DNA of 64,000 nt, from positions 2,480,001 through 2,544,000 of the forward strand of contig NC_060027.1 in assembly GCF_021134715.1 (NCBI RefSeq). The letters are read 5' to 3'. Shown piece after piece: positions 24,535 through 36,600 of the stretch. The notes under the pieces are model-generated. The model worked only from the letters and a program-made list of their open reading frames with translations, did not search any database and was not told where the DNA came from. The translations under genes and the position numbers were made by a program. How positions within the stretch are numbered: position 1 is the first letter of the stretch; each line of letters opens with the position of its first letter. The stretch is from Daphnia pulex. Lineage: Eukaryota; Arthropoda; Branchiopoda; Diplostraca; Daphniidae.

Positions 24535-25798
24535 TCAATGCAGATGCGCCAAAACGCTCTGATGCTGCTGAATGTTGATGGTGGAATTGTTGTCATTGTT
24601 CTGTTGCCCTGCTTTCCCTGGCTGCTGGCCAAGCTCCTGCTTAATCCTCTTGGCCATATGGGAGTGAATGTGCTTGGTCAGGTGATCCTTGCGATTGAAA
24701 CCTTTACCACATTCAGGACAACGGTGCACTTTATCAGTTCGATGAATAATCGAATGCCTTTGTAAGTGTTCCTGAGTAATAGGAAACAACATTCGTAATG
24801 TTTAAAAACAAATCCTGAGGTTATTAATAAAAGAAAAGTTTTAAAAACAAAAAAAGGGAGGAAAAACTCACGATTCGTTTGAATGTCTTGCTACATACAG
24901 GGCACGGGTGTGGGCGTTCAGTCATGTGCGAAGACCTATGTCTATCTAAATGTTCTTTACGTTTCAGAGCTGCACCGCAGTCGTTGCAGATGAACGGTCT
25001 CTCCGATCGGTGTATCGTGAGGTGAGTCTCGATGGCTTCCCGATTGTTGAAGACCGTGTGGCACTGAGGACATCCATAGAGCGTCGTTCCATCCAGAGCT
25101 GTCGTCAGCGCTGGCTGCAAACTCGTGCTCCTCCTCCTAGGCATAGGCACTCCAGGGATAGGATCACGTCTCTTTTTCTTCTTTTTGGCTTTCTTGGGGA
25201 CCTGCAAAAGTTGAACGAGAGATGGTGAGGTGTGTGAAGACAGTTAGTTGTGAAAGTGTGACATTGTCATTACCTGAGACTGTTGCTGCTCAGGTGTTTG
25301 AACCGATGGGGAGTTGTCATTCATCATGTTCTGCTGCTGATCATCAGTCTGAGTGACGTGGATGAGCTCAGTGGGGTATTTGTACATCTGCTGGAAAGGG
25401 AATGTGGGTGGTCCAGAGAACCGGGACAGGTATTCATTTAAACTACTAATGTCCTGTTGGGCACTTTTATCTTGGTGGTGTTGCTGGTGAAACCTTTCGT
25501 TTTCCTCCGCCTCTGTTTCCACTTTTACAAACACATCATTCTGGCCAGTTTTGCTCAATAACGTATTGAGCATCTGGTTCTGGATCTGGAGGGTGCTGGA
25601 CGTTGGAACATGGACATGCCCGTTGAGGTTGTGATGATTCAGTTGTGATGGGTCCACTGTGCTGACGGCTATCTGCAGGCCCTGGGACGATGGTATTGAA
25701 ACAAACCCCTGGTCCTGGGCCTGCTGGAATTTCCCAACAGCGAAATGTGGGATCGTTGCCAACGTCGTCGGGAAGCCGCCAAACGGGGTGAAGCTCAT
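24535..25798 (-). CDS. C2H2 zinc-finger protein, four fingers
   Basis: Likely sequence-specific DNA-binding nuclear factor. Exons 25798-25274, 25201-24872, 24771-24535 give 363 residues. The N-terminal 175 residues are Gln/Asn/His-rich without a known domain. Then come a strongly basic run (KKAKKKKKRR, about 178-187, a probable nuclear signal) and four C2H2 fingers starting near residues 219 (CPQCHTVF), 247 (CNDCGAAL), 275 (CPVCSKTF) and 303 (CPECGKGF). Finger 3 is split by the last intron. Linkers RSERPF and MTERPH resemble the TGEKP type. The short Q/N-rich tail follows finger 4. The ATG at 25798 lies just below a TATATAG-like sequence, so an upstream 5' exon cannot be excluded. Orthology not assigned. 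Confidence 0.85.
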
Positions 25799-26510
25799 CG
25801 TAAAACAATGAGCTCTCTATATACTGCACTCACAAGAGCCAAACAATGTTACGCATCGGTTTTTAAAATGGACATAACAAGAGACACACAATCTACCAAT
25901 TTCTAGCAAAGCACTACTCAAAATCTCTGTCTACAGGTCAGCTTGACATACTATGCGTGGCAATCGTGGTTTTTGATCTCAAACAACTTGTCGATCTTGA
26001 TCCCAGTTTCTTGTTGAAGAACAGATTTGCTTTTATTTCTCTCTCTCTCTCTCTTTAGTCTTTTTTCCAAACACCGTCAGGCGGGAGAGGGGGATCTCTC
26101 CTAAACTACAACGGGCGGCAAAAATGCTTTTCGACGAGACACTAGCGCCACCGTTGTACAACAATGGCGTCATCCGGCATCAACAAATTTCACAATCTTT
26201 TTCATTTTCACACGTTAATCCATCGTTTGACACGCGTTCTTCCTCTTGTTATCGAATTTGGCTCACGCAAACCGAAACGTTTTCACAATCAATCGCCATT
26301 TTTCGTTTGGCAAATCGGTGAATTTGGACACCTATTGTACGAATGGCGGGAGTTTCAAGCCGTCGACCGCCATGATGATATGTCCCCCTCTGCACGCCAA
26401 AATGACAATTTTTTCGTTTGAATTTTGTCTACGCCCCTCTGATTTATCTGGATAAAAAAATGAAGAAAAAGAGGCGAGACACATTTTGATTTAGTTATTA
26501 AAACCACCGT
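25799..26510. promoter_or_regulatory. Zinc-finger gene upstream region
   Basis: Likely promoter and 5' UTR of the zinc-finger gene on the minus strand. It contains a TATATAG-like element near 25817, a (CT)n tract at about 26039-26054 and a GCGCCACC element at about 26146, the reverse of a Drosophila CTCF-type core. No coding sequence recognised. Confidence 0.4.
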
Positions 26511-27649
26511 CATAAACTTCATTTTATTTCCTTAATGTGGTCAGGCACAGATGAATGTTGAATTATTTATTTTGTAATAAAAATAATAATTAAAAAAAAA
26601 AAAAATTGGGGATAAAAAAAAAACAAGCAACGGCAGCACGCACTAGTAAATAGAATTTGTTTTAAAAAAAGAGAAGCCAAATAAAACAATCCAAAAATCG
26701 TATAAAAATTAGTTTCGCAAATACACAAGTTAGTTTTGATACATTTTGTTTCTCTGTTGATATCAAATAATGAAATAATAATAAGCCACGTATCGATCTT
26801 GATTTCAGTGTTTTCCTTTTTCTTCGTTGGTAATCAAAAAAATACTTTTTTAGGATGTCCAGATTTGACATTGGGAAGGGGGGGGGGGGTAAATGAAAAG
26901 AAAAAATAAGAAATTCAGAAAATTGAAAATTTGTCAAATGATTGAAAAGGAAGAGATGATAACAACAAAGCCTCATCCCACACGGCGCATCAAAGGAAGA
27001 TTTAAAAAGAGGAAAAAAATTCAGAATGAAATGTTGTTGGCTCTCGTAGTGGTGGTGCCAGGGGCTTTAAGCGAGGAAGCCTTGGTAGGTTTCAGGTAAG
27101 ACTTAGCGTCGGTTGAGCTGCTGCGCAGTGAAGAAGAAGAAGAAGAAGAAGAAGAGGACGGGGAAGGCGGCGGAGGAACATTCAATGGCCTTCGGTGGTG
27201 GTTGGGGGGGCTGGACGTGTCCGGTTTGACGGGAACTAGGCGGGACGGATGGGTTGTGGCTGCCGCAGTACCTGCATTAAGGCGAGAAGAAGCGGACGAC
27301 GAATAGGACGACCAAGTGCAAGTCGATGAAGAAGAAGACGAAGAAAGAAGAGGAGACGGACGAGTGGACGGAGGGATTTTAGGTGCTGGACGTCTATCGA
27401 CAAAGCTAAACGAGTGGTAGTAGTATTGCGTAGTAGTGGTCATCAGATTAGTTGTTGTGGTTGTTGGTGTTAGCGGCAGGGCAAAGGTCATGAGGCCCTT
27501 GTCCGCTGCACTGAAGCAACTCATCTCCGAGATAGCCGGCCGGCCAAGTTTGACAGTCACCTTGTGCGTCACCGTTCTGTCCGTCGTCGGGGTTATGAGG
27601 GACGGGCGTCGTGGCGGTGGCGGCGCCAAGGTATGCGCGACTGGCAAGG
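26511..27649 (-). other. osp: Probable outspread 3' UTR, with a Ser-rich open frame
   Basis: Follows the stop of the outspread gene. Minus-strand AATAAA signals occur near 26524 and 26570, so about 1.1 kb of 3' UTR is plausible. The part 27021-27640 is open in another frame and encodes Ser/Pro/Thr-rich low complexity ending in RANNISF. See the finding on a possible alternative C-terminus. Confidence 0.45.
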
Positions 27650-30600
27650 TTAGTGGTGGGTGGCGCTCGATCCCGACGGGACCTGACTGGTGGACAGATC
27701 CTTGGGAGGGAGCACTGAGCGGGCCGTCAGTCTCGGAGCCAGCGATAAAAAACCCGACAGTCGGGGGCAGCTGGGCGAGCGGGTCAAGTCCTTGGAGCGG
27801 ACGTAGTGGAAGCGGATCGACTCGCGCGGAGGCGACTCTCGCGACGGACTGCTCTTGTCGTCGCCGCTGCTGTTCTTCCGGCCCAGCAGGCTGCTGGACG
27901 GCAGGCCACTGGAGCCGCTGCCTCCTACGCTCGAGTGGCCGCTGAGGAGGAGCAAGTCCTCCAGTCGGTGGCGCAAGGCGGCCACTTCGTCCGACTGCAG
28001 GGTCCGCTCCGTCCGCAGGTACTGGCCCATGTTGCGGGCCATGGCGGCCAGATCCTCCTCGCGGGATTGCGACTCCCGCAGGCAAAACTGCAGCTCGGCC
28101 ACGTCCTCCTGCAACATGAGCAACTGGCTCTCCTTGGCTCGGAGGAGTTCGGCCGGACTGGCGTCCGGCTGGTGGTCGACGCCGATCCCAGTGTCCAGGA
28201 AGGAGCGGAGCTGCTGGTTGCGCGAATCTAGATCGAGGATCTGCCGCTGGGAGACGGCCATCTGCTGGCTGAGCGACGAGACTTTCTGCTCCAGGGCCGC
28301 CGATTCCAGGCACTTGTGCGAGTACTTCTCGCTGAGCGACAGGATCTGCCGGCGGATCTCTTCCATCTCCTGCTCCCGGTTGGGCGTCAATTCCCGATGG
28401 GCGGGAGCCTGGCGGGCCGCCGCCTGGCTCAGAAACTCTTCCTTGAAGCGGGCGATTTCGCGCTGCACTTCGGCCTCGTGGGCTTTGCGCATCGCGTCCA
28501 GGGCGGCCAGGGTGGCCTGCGTCTCTTCCGCAAGGGCCCGCTCCTTTTCCACCTGAAAATGAAATTTCCATTGTAAAAACCAAATTTGCTGATCGCAAAG
28601 AATTCAACCAAATAAAAACCCACCTGGAGGCGGTTCAGATCCTGTTGGTGTTTCTCTTCCATCTGGGCGATGATGCGCTTGTGAGATCCTTCCATGGCCG
28701 ACATGCCCTTCTCCGTCAGGGCGCGCAGCTGCTCGATTTCGGCCTGGTACTTTTGCCGGATCATGTCCTCGTTGATGGCCGACGACTTGGCGTTGTTCCC
28801 GTTGCCGTTCCGCTCAGATTCTCTTCCGCCGGAAGAGGGGGAAGAGGAGTCTTCCGGCTTGCTGTTGCTGCGGGGCTCGGCCAAATTGCGGTGCAGGATG
28901 GCGGCCACTTCGCCGCAATTGAGTGAGGCCGGGAAAAAGTCCGGGCTGCACATACAGTTGATGATGGCTTCCGTCTCCTGGATGATGCTGACGTTCTGGA
29001 CGATGCTGGAATCGGATCCGCTGCTGGTGGCCAGCGGCTGGAACGGCGTCTCGCCCTGCAGGACGGCAATGTGGCCGTCGATCAGGGCCTTGTGGGCCAC
29101 CACTTCGGCGAATTCGCTCAGGGCCGCTTCCAGATCGCCTTCCGGCGGATGCAGGAGCGACGACTGGCACTTCATTTGCTGGAGGCTCCGCTCGTAGGCG
29201 TTGCTCAGCAGCAGGACGGCTTCTTCCATCTCCGAGCGCAGGACTTCCTCCACCACTTGGCAGCGCTGCTCGTACTGGAGCTGCTGGGCCGGCCAGAGGA
29301 GCAGGGCGGACGCCAGACGCTCCTCGTCGGCCACGTCTTCGGCAAAGACTTCGGCCATGCGGGTCATCGCTTGCCGAACTTCGCTGTCCACCAGCTCCTT
29401 GTTGGCCACTTCCTGGGCTTCCAGCCAGGCCTCGCGGACCTTGACCTCTTCCACCAGCTGATTGTCGGCGCTGGGACTGTCGCCCATGCGCAGGGTCTCG
29501 TGGGCCAGCAGACGGGCCAGCTCCTGGAGCTTCTCCTCCTTGTACTTGGAGAAGAGGATCGACAAGTCACGCTCCTCCTCGGCCAGCTGCTGGGCCACTC
29601 GAGGCGGCAGCAGCGGAGGATTGCCGGCCAACTCGGACGCTAATTCCGCTCCCTGGTGAGAGCGGGAAGTGCTGGAGATGGCGGCGATGGCCGAGAGGCG
29701 CTCGGCCAGGGCGGAGCAGTAAGTGCCAAAACTGGTCGACTGGTCCAGGGCCGGCGCCGATCGCTCGCCGTTCAATTTGCGTTTCAACCAGCTGAGCTTG
29801 TGGATGGTCCAGTTGGCGTCGCGGAGCATTTCCCTCTCTTCCGGCTGCTTGGCGGCCGTCACGGTCGACAGCTGCTCGGCGATGGCCAGCTCCAAGGCCA
29901 GCTTCTCGGCCGCGATCTGGCTGACGGCGGCCGAGTCCAGTTTGCCCAGACTGCGGACCTGATCGCGCTTGACTTTCAGCTCAGAGAGACGGACCCTGAG
30001 CAGGTCCTGAATCTTTTCCACCTGCGAGGCTCCGTCGGACGTCGAGACGGCCACGCGGACTCCGTCCGGGTTCAGCAATTCCTGCTGGATGTTGCGGATT
30101 TTGCCGATGAGACTCTGGCCGTCCATCTGTGTCGAAGTAAATCAAACCAAATAAATGAAATTGGACCCGCTGGCCGTCACTTATAGAGCTGGACAATTAT
30201 TACCTTGTTACCGTCGAACATGAGTTCCAGCTCGACGACGCACTGTTCCAGATCTTGAACAAGTTTCGAGGAGCGGGTGATGGGTCCGTCGTGGGTGACA
30301 GAGTGTTTGGCGGACAATCCCGTGCCGGCCGTCACCACTTTCAATGGGCTGGAACGAGGCGGTTTGCCCTGCGGTGACCTGCCGGGCAGCGAGTTTTTGC
30401 GCTCGATGGACGTCGACGACGATTTCCTGCCACCGCTGGGGGTGGGGGTGGTGCTCTGACGGCCGGCCAGTTGCTGTTCCAGTTGGTCGACTCGCAACAA
30501 GATCTTGACCGAGTCGCCGCCGCCGGAGACGGCGCCACCCTCCAGTGACTTGCGTCGCATCCGGAACGATTTGGTCGGCTCCTCGAATCCTTTTCGGGCC

Positions 30601-33600
30601 CTGGACGGCGGACCTTCTGCCGGAAAAAAACATTTTTTTTTTTATTTGTTGTTGAATGACGGACTGAAATTGTTGGGAAAAAAACAAAATTACCTTTGTC
30701 GGCAGAAGATGGAGTGCCCAGGGCGGCCATTTTGTGTTCCAGATCGACCAGCTTGTCCTCGACTTCCTTGGACAGCTGGAAGGATTCGCGGCCCTTGAGC
30801 GACTGGGTCCGCCTCTTCTCGCGGCTCTCCGACTTGGCCACCTTGATCTTGAGCTGGCGGACCTGCTTGTCGGCGGCGGCCATTTTGCTGGTCAGGTCCT
30901 GGACCCTAGCCGCCATGAGACTCAGCTGTGAGTTGTAGTCCGTCTCCTTGGCCTGCCACTGCTGCTTGAGGGCCATCTGGGCCACTTCAAAGCCGTCGAC
31001 GGCCGACTGGGCCTGGCGCAGCTCCCGCTTGAGGGCCCGGATCTCCACCAGGGATCGCTCGAACCGGGCGCGCAGCTCCACGTACTCGTCGACCAGACTC
31101 TCGCGGTCCAGCGACTCCAGGTCCAGGTCGTAGTCGATGTTGCTCAAGTCGCTCAGCGAGTCCAGCCTGGGCAGACTCTTCTTGCTGCTGCCGCCCAGGA
31201 GGTTGCGGGTGCACAGCTGGAGCGGCAGCGGCATGGAGCCGCCCGTCGAGCTGCGGCTGCGTCTCAGAGAAGACGATCCAGCTGTTCCGGACCCTCCAAC
31301 TCCGACACCAGCAGCGCCGCCACCTCCTACACCGGCCCGGTTGTCCTCCATCTGCCTGAGCCGGGCGAAAAGTCCCTCGTTCTCCTCGATTCCGCGCTGG
31401 AGCCGCTCCTGGGTCTGACTGAGGTTCTCCTGCGTGGCCTTGAGCCTCCGGTTGAGGACCTCCACCTCGTTGGTTTTGCTCTGCAGCTGATTGAGCGTGT
31501 CGTTGCGGCTGTCCAGGAGGGAGCGCAGCTCCTGGGCCACGTCGCGCAATTTGTAAACTTCCGAGCGTTCACGCTTGAGACTGTCACGCAGTTCGGCGTT
31601 CTCCGCCCGGCCGTTGGCCGAGTCGTCCCTCAACGACCTCAGTTCCGCTTCCTTCTGGTCCAGTAGGTTCCTGGACAAAAAAATAAAAACGGGCCGATTA
31701 GTATAAATGACGCCATTTGACTGATTGGGGTGGAGGGTCTTACTGGATGTCGATTAATTGGCGTTTGCTTTCGGCTTTGGTGGCCTCGAGGATGCCGGCC
31801 AATCGGTTCATTTGTTGCTCCTTCTCGGCCAGCCTGGCGTTGAGCGTCACCAGCTGCTGCTGGGCCTCTCTCTCTTGCTCTCGACGCTCGTTGAGCAAAC
31901 GGGTGATTTCACCCTTGGCCGCGTCGAGTCGATTCTGGACGTGCCCGGCGCCGCCACCGGCCGGCGCATCCCCACCACCACCGTGTGACGAAGGCGGAAC
32001 GGAAATCACCAGCCCAGCCGTCGGCGGGCTGTTGGTTCTCACCGACGACGGCGAAGCGGAACGGTGCCGGGAGCGAGATCTCGAGCTGGACCTCGATCGG
32101 TCCCGCTCTTTCACCTAAAAATAGAAAAAGTGGCCAGCAAAATGGCGCGTTAGAAAAACGGATGGATGGATGGATCCAGTTTCAATTCAATTACCTTGGA
32201 CATTGGAGTTCGATTGAGTGGAGGCGACAGTGGAAGCGACTGAATGGGTTCCGGTCCGGGTGGATTCTCGTCGTCTTGGCCGTCCTCGTCTTCATCGTCT
32301 TCCGACTGGTGGACAATGACGTCACCGTCGTCGTCGTCGTCCAGCTCATCTTCGTCCTCGTCTTCGGTGGTCGATCCGTCGTAGGATTCCAGCGATTCGT
32401 CATCCGCCTCGCGGCGGGACACGGCGGCCGGATCGACGTTCTCCTTGACGGCCTTGAGTGCGGCGGCGGCGCTACTGGCGGCCGACAGCAACTTGGTGGG
32501 CAGGTGGGCCATTTTGCCTTGGTTGCAAGCGTTGCGCAGGGCCTGGATCCACTGGGTGCGGATGCCGGAGGTGAGGGCCGCCAGGGAGTAGAGCCTCTTG
32601 CCGTCGACGGCCGCCATCTGGAAGCCATAGCTCCGGCCAGAGTCCGTCTCGTCCACGCTGGCGATCTGGGCCAAATCGATCGTCTCGTCGGCCAATCCGG
32701 CGTCTTCCGCCGCGTGGTCGCGGTACAGCGACAGCAAACTGTACCTCAAAACGAACCAGTACTTTTTCCACTCTCCTCTGCCCAGTCAAAGAATTTGAAA
32801 AAAAAATTAATTAAATTAAATTAAATTCGATGAAATATGATGAAACAACTAACCCGTAAGATAAGCGGAGGAGCCAACCCTTTTTGAGACTGTCGTCCAG
32901 CAACGGGGCCGTCAATGTCAGCGCCGAGCGGCGGTCGGGTAATGGCGAGCAGAAGGACGTCACGGGGTCTAATCCGCATCCATCCGGATCTCCTCGTACC
33001 TAAATAAAATACAAAATTACATTATCAAATAAGGAGAAGAAAAAAAAAAACAAAAAATGTTGTCCGTCCTTCCCTCCCACCCCAATTTTCCTCATTGTTA
33101 AGCACCGCCCAGTCACCGCATGATGATGACGAACAATCCCACATCAATCAAACTGGGCAGAAATGGCAACAACAGCAACAAGAAGAAGGAGGAAGTTTTA
33201 AATTTGGAAAAATGTAATTTGAATTTACCGCTTCTCCGGGCGGATTGATAGTTTCGGGTTGACGAGTCGTTGTCGTTTGTCGTTCGAGGGCGGCAGCTGG
33301 GCGAACTGGGGAACTCTCGTACGACGACAATCCGCTGCGCAGTCGATCAGCCGAGGCGGACCCCAGTTCGTGCATGCTCATGGGTCGATCCTTGGTGGCG
33401 ATGACGGGCGTTGCCGGCTCCGTCTTGTGAGACAACCCACCAGAGTCCGGCATGTCCTTGGAGCTGCTGTGTCTAGCTCTGGACGGACCTAATAATCACA
33501 ATCAAATATCATAAATTCCAGCATAAAATTATCATTCTCCTGAAGAAAAAGGTTGCCCCCCCCCGCTTAAGGCCAGCCAGCTGGGCAGATTCATTTGTCT

Positions 33601-36600
33601 GTTGTTGTTGTTGCCCGACTTACTATTCATGTTAGTGAAAGCATGTTGCAAACTCTCCAGACTTTCGAAATGTCGGTTGCGCGGGACGTCGGCCATGTAC
33701 AGATAAAACGGGCTGTGTGGGTTGGCGCTGATGACGGGCGAGCGTGGCGGAGGGACGGGGCTGGCGGCGACCACGGCCGTGGCCACCGCCGTCGTTGTCG
33801 ACGATGGAGGAGGGACGGGCGGCAATAAAGCCGATCGCGGCCGTTCGGACGGAGTGCAGCTGCTGCCCAGTCCGGCGTTGTTCTTGCTGCCTATGGGCGC
33901 CGTCAAGGTCGAGCTGGGCAGAACCAGGGCGTAACCTTTGCCTGCGGCGCTGTTATTGCTGCTGCCGCTGCTGCTGTTGTTGCTGTGGCCGTTACTGTTG
34001 TTGTTCATGTTGTTGCCGGGCTGGATGATGAGGCTGCTCAATATTTCCGAATTGCAGCGGGCGCTTCGAGCCCCGCGGATCTCCCGGCGGATGACACGTC
34101 TCGCTGCCGGGCCAAACAAAATTAAAGAAACAAAAAATTAAGTCCAGCTGCCCAGTCAATTTTCGGTTGTTTTTAAATACTTTTGATTTTATCGTCAAAA
34201 TCCTTGTCGACGATGACGATTTCCTTTTCGGCGGGCACAACTTTGGCGGGCAGAGGCGGACACGACGACGACGAAGTGGCGACGACGGCCGAGGGGACAG
34301 TACTGAGAGTCGCCACTTCCTTGACGGGAATAATGTCGTCTTCCTCGATGGAAATTCGTTGGTTGTTATTGCCACCGCTAGTTGAATTGCCGTTCCGGCC
34401 GTTGGTGTCCTTGACCGGCAGCGAATTAAAGTTCTGCAGGCCTCCCGTCATCGACGACGAAGACGACGTCGTCGTGTGCTGGGCACCGCTCCGCATCAGC
34501 GACTCCGTGTGGCTGTGGAAACGCGGTCGGGCCATCGGCGGCGTCTGGAACGGCTGGATCGAAACACCTGGCCGGCACACACCATAGAAGAGAAAAAACA
34601 AGTGGGAAATTTTTGTTTTATTCCATGAATTATCTTTTATCTCTTTCAAGTTTTATAGAGTCGACCGAGGTACGGTACAATTTTTCCCGTCAAGAGTCGG
34701 AAATGTTTTTAAGAAAAGATAAAAAAGAAGAAAATTCCATTTCACCTTTGCTGAGACAAGGCGAATTGGGAGCCGTCGACTGCTGGTGGTGGTGGTGGTG
34801 TTGTTGTTGTTGTTGCGTCGAGATAATCGTCGTGGCTTTGCTTCCGGGGAAGGTGGCGTTCCTTTTATGACGTCCGGTCTGTTCAAGATTCCAAGAGAAA
34901 AACAATTCAATGAAATAAAAGAGAAAAAAGGCGGTCGGTCAATCACACGGCCAATTTCCCATCAGACGGACGGGAGAAAGAAAAGGATGGCCCACCTTCA
35001 TATTAGTCCTGGGGAACATGGAGAGGATGTCGAACCACCACTTTGATTCTTCACGCGACGTCCCCTTGAGAAAGTGGACCCGATCGGCCGCCGTCAACGC
35101 CAGGCTGAATGGGTGGCCAGTCACCTCCTCCGCCTCGTAAGACACTTCCACCACGCGATTCATGTCAATGATGGCCTGCGGCACAGTCTCCGGCTAAAAC
35201 AAAAATAAAAAAAAGAGAAAAATGATGACGACGATGAAATTTCCATCGAGTTTGATTTATTTAGATTTCTACCCCTCCACCAACCCAAATGGCGAAAAAT
35301 GGTCAGAGAGAGAAACCCTTGGTGAAAGAAAAAGATTACAAAGGTCAGCTGACATCATTCAGGCCATCAAAAAAGAAGAAGAACAAGAAGAAGGAAGACT
35401 TCAAGTGCTTTCCTTTTTTAAGTTGGGATTAATCAAGTTTTTTTTGCCCTTTTTGCCCGTCGAAAATGTTGTTGTTCTTTTTCAAAGCCTTACAAGTTAA
35501 TTGGATTTGAGATTTTTGATTGACTTACAACAAACAAGGCTTCCCCATCCCACCTTTTGTTTTTTTGATAGAAATCTCTCCCAGGGAAAGAACAACAACA
35601 ACAGCCCAAAATAATAATAACAATCATTTGAAGTGAGTGAAAAATAGAAAGAAAATTTCCCTCCTTACGTGTTCGTCCACCGAGTAGGTCAATTCTCCAT
35701 CGTCGTAGAGGACGAACCATCTCCGCTGCCATCGCTAATGTGTCCGTCCATCATCAAAGGTACCAACAAGTAACAAAAAAAGATAAAGATGAGTTAACAA
35801 CGGGACCGGTTTTGATTAAAAACAACAACAACAACATCATTGTGAAAATATCATTTTAATTTTCTATTCGTTCCATCATCGGGCCAAACTTTCTTCGTGC
35901 GAGGTCGCACAGGCCCAGCAAACTTTCGATTCGCCTTGCGGGCCCCCGTTGAAAAACCCCAAAATAAAAGAGCCGGAATAAATCAATTGAATAAAAAAGA
36001 AAAAAAACAAGTGGAGAAATGGGTGTCTATAAAAATCCGTTCCAAGGATGTTGTTGTTGCTATTGTCGGTGGTGGTGGGCGTGAATCGGCCAAAGTCCAG
36101 ACGGTTGAAGGGGCGGACATGAATAAATTGTAGACAACAAACTTCTTTTTTTCTTCTTTGATTTCGGCATCCAGAAGAAGAAAAAAAGAAATTTCTCCAC
36201 TACTTAACGACACCCACATACAACAACAACAACACCCACCACCCCACAGACACACTCGTCACTTGTGTTGTCTTTATTCATCGTGATTTCGTGACTGGAC
36301 CTTTTTCTTTTTTATTTTTTCAACAACTGCTTTTCGCGTGTTCCAAATATCATTTTTGAGATTCGCTTTTGTAGGAGTTTTATTAATGTTATGGCTGGCA
36401 TAATAAAATAAAATTCAAAAATAAAAATAAATGGTGGGCCGCCATTTTTCTTACCTTGGTCCGGTTGATGGGATTGGAGAAGTCCCAGTCGGGCGCGGCA
36501 AACAGGTAACCGCATTTGGCTACTTTCCGGCTCGCCTGGAAACACACAAAAAAAATAAATAAATAAATAAATTTATTATGATTTTTTTGTGTTAGATAAC

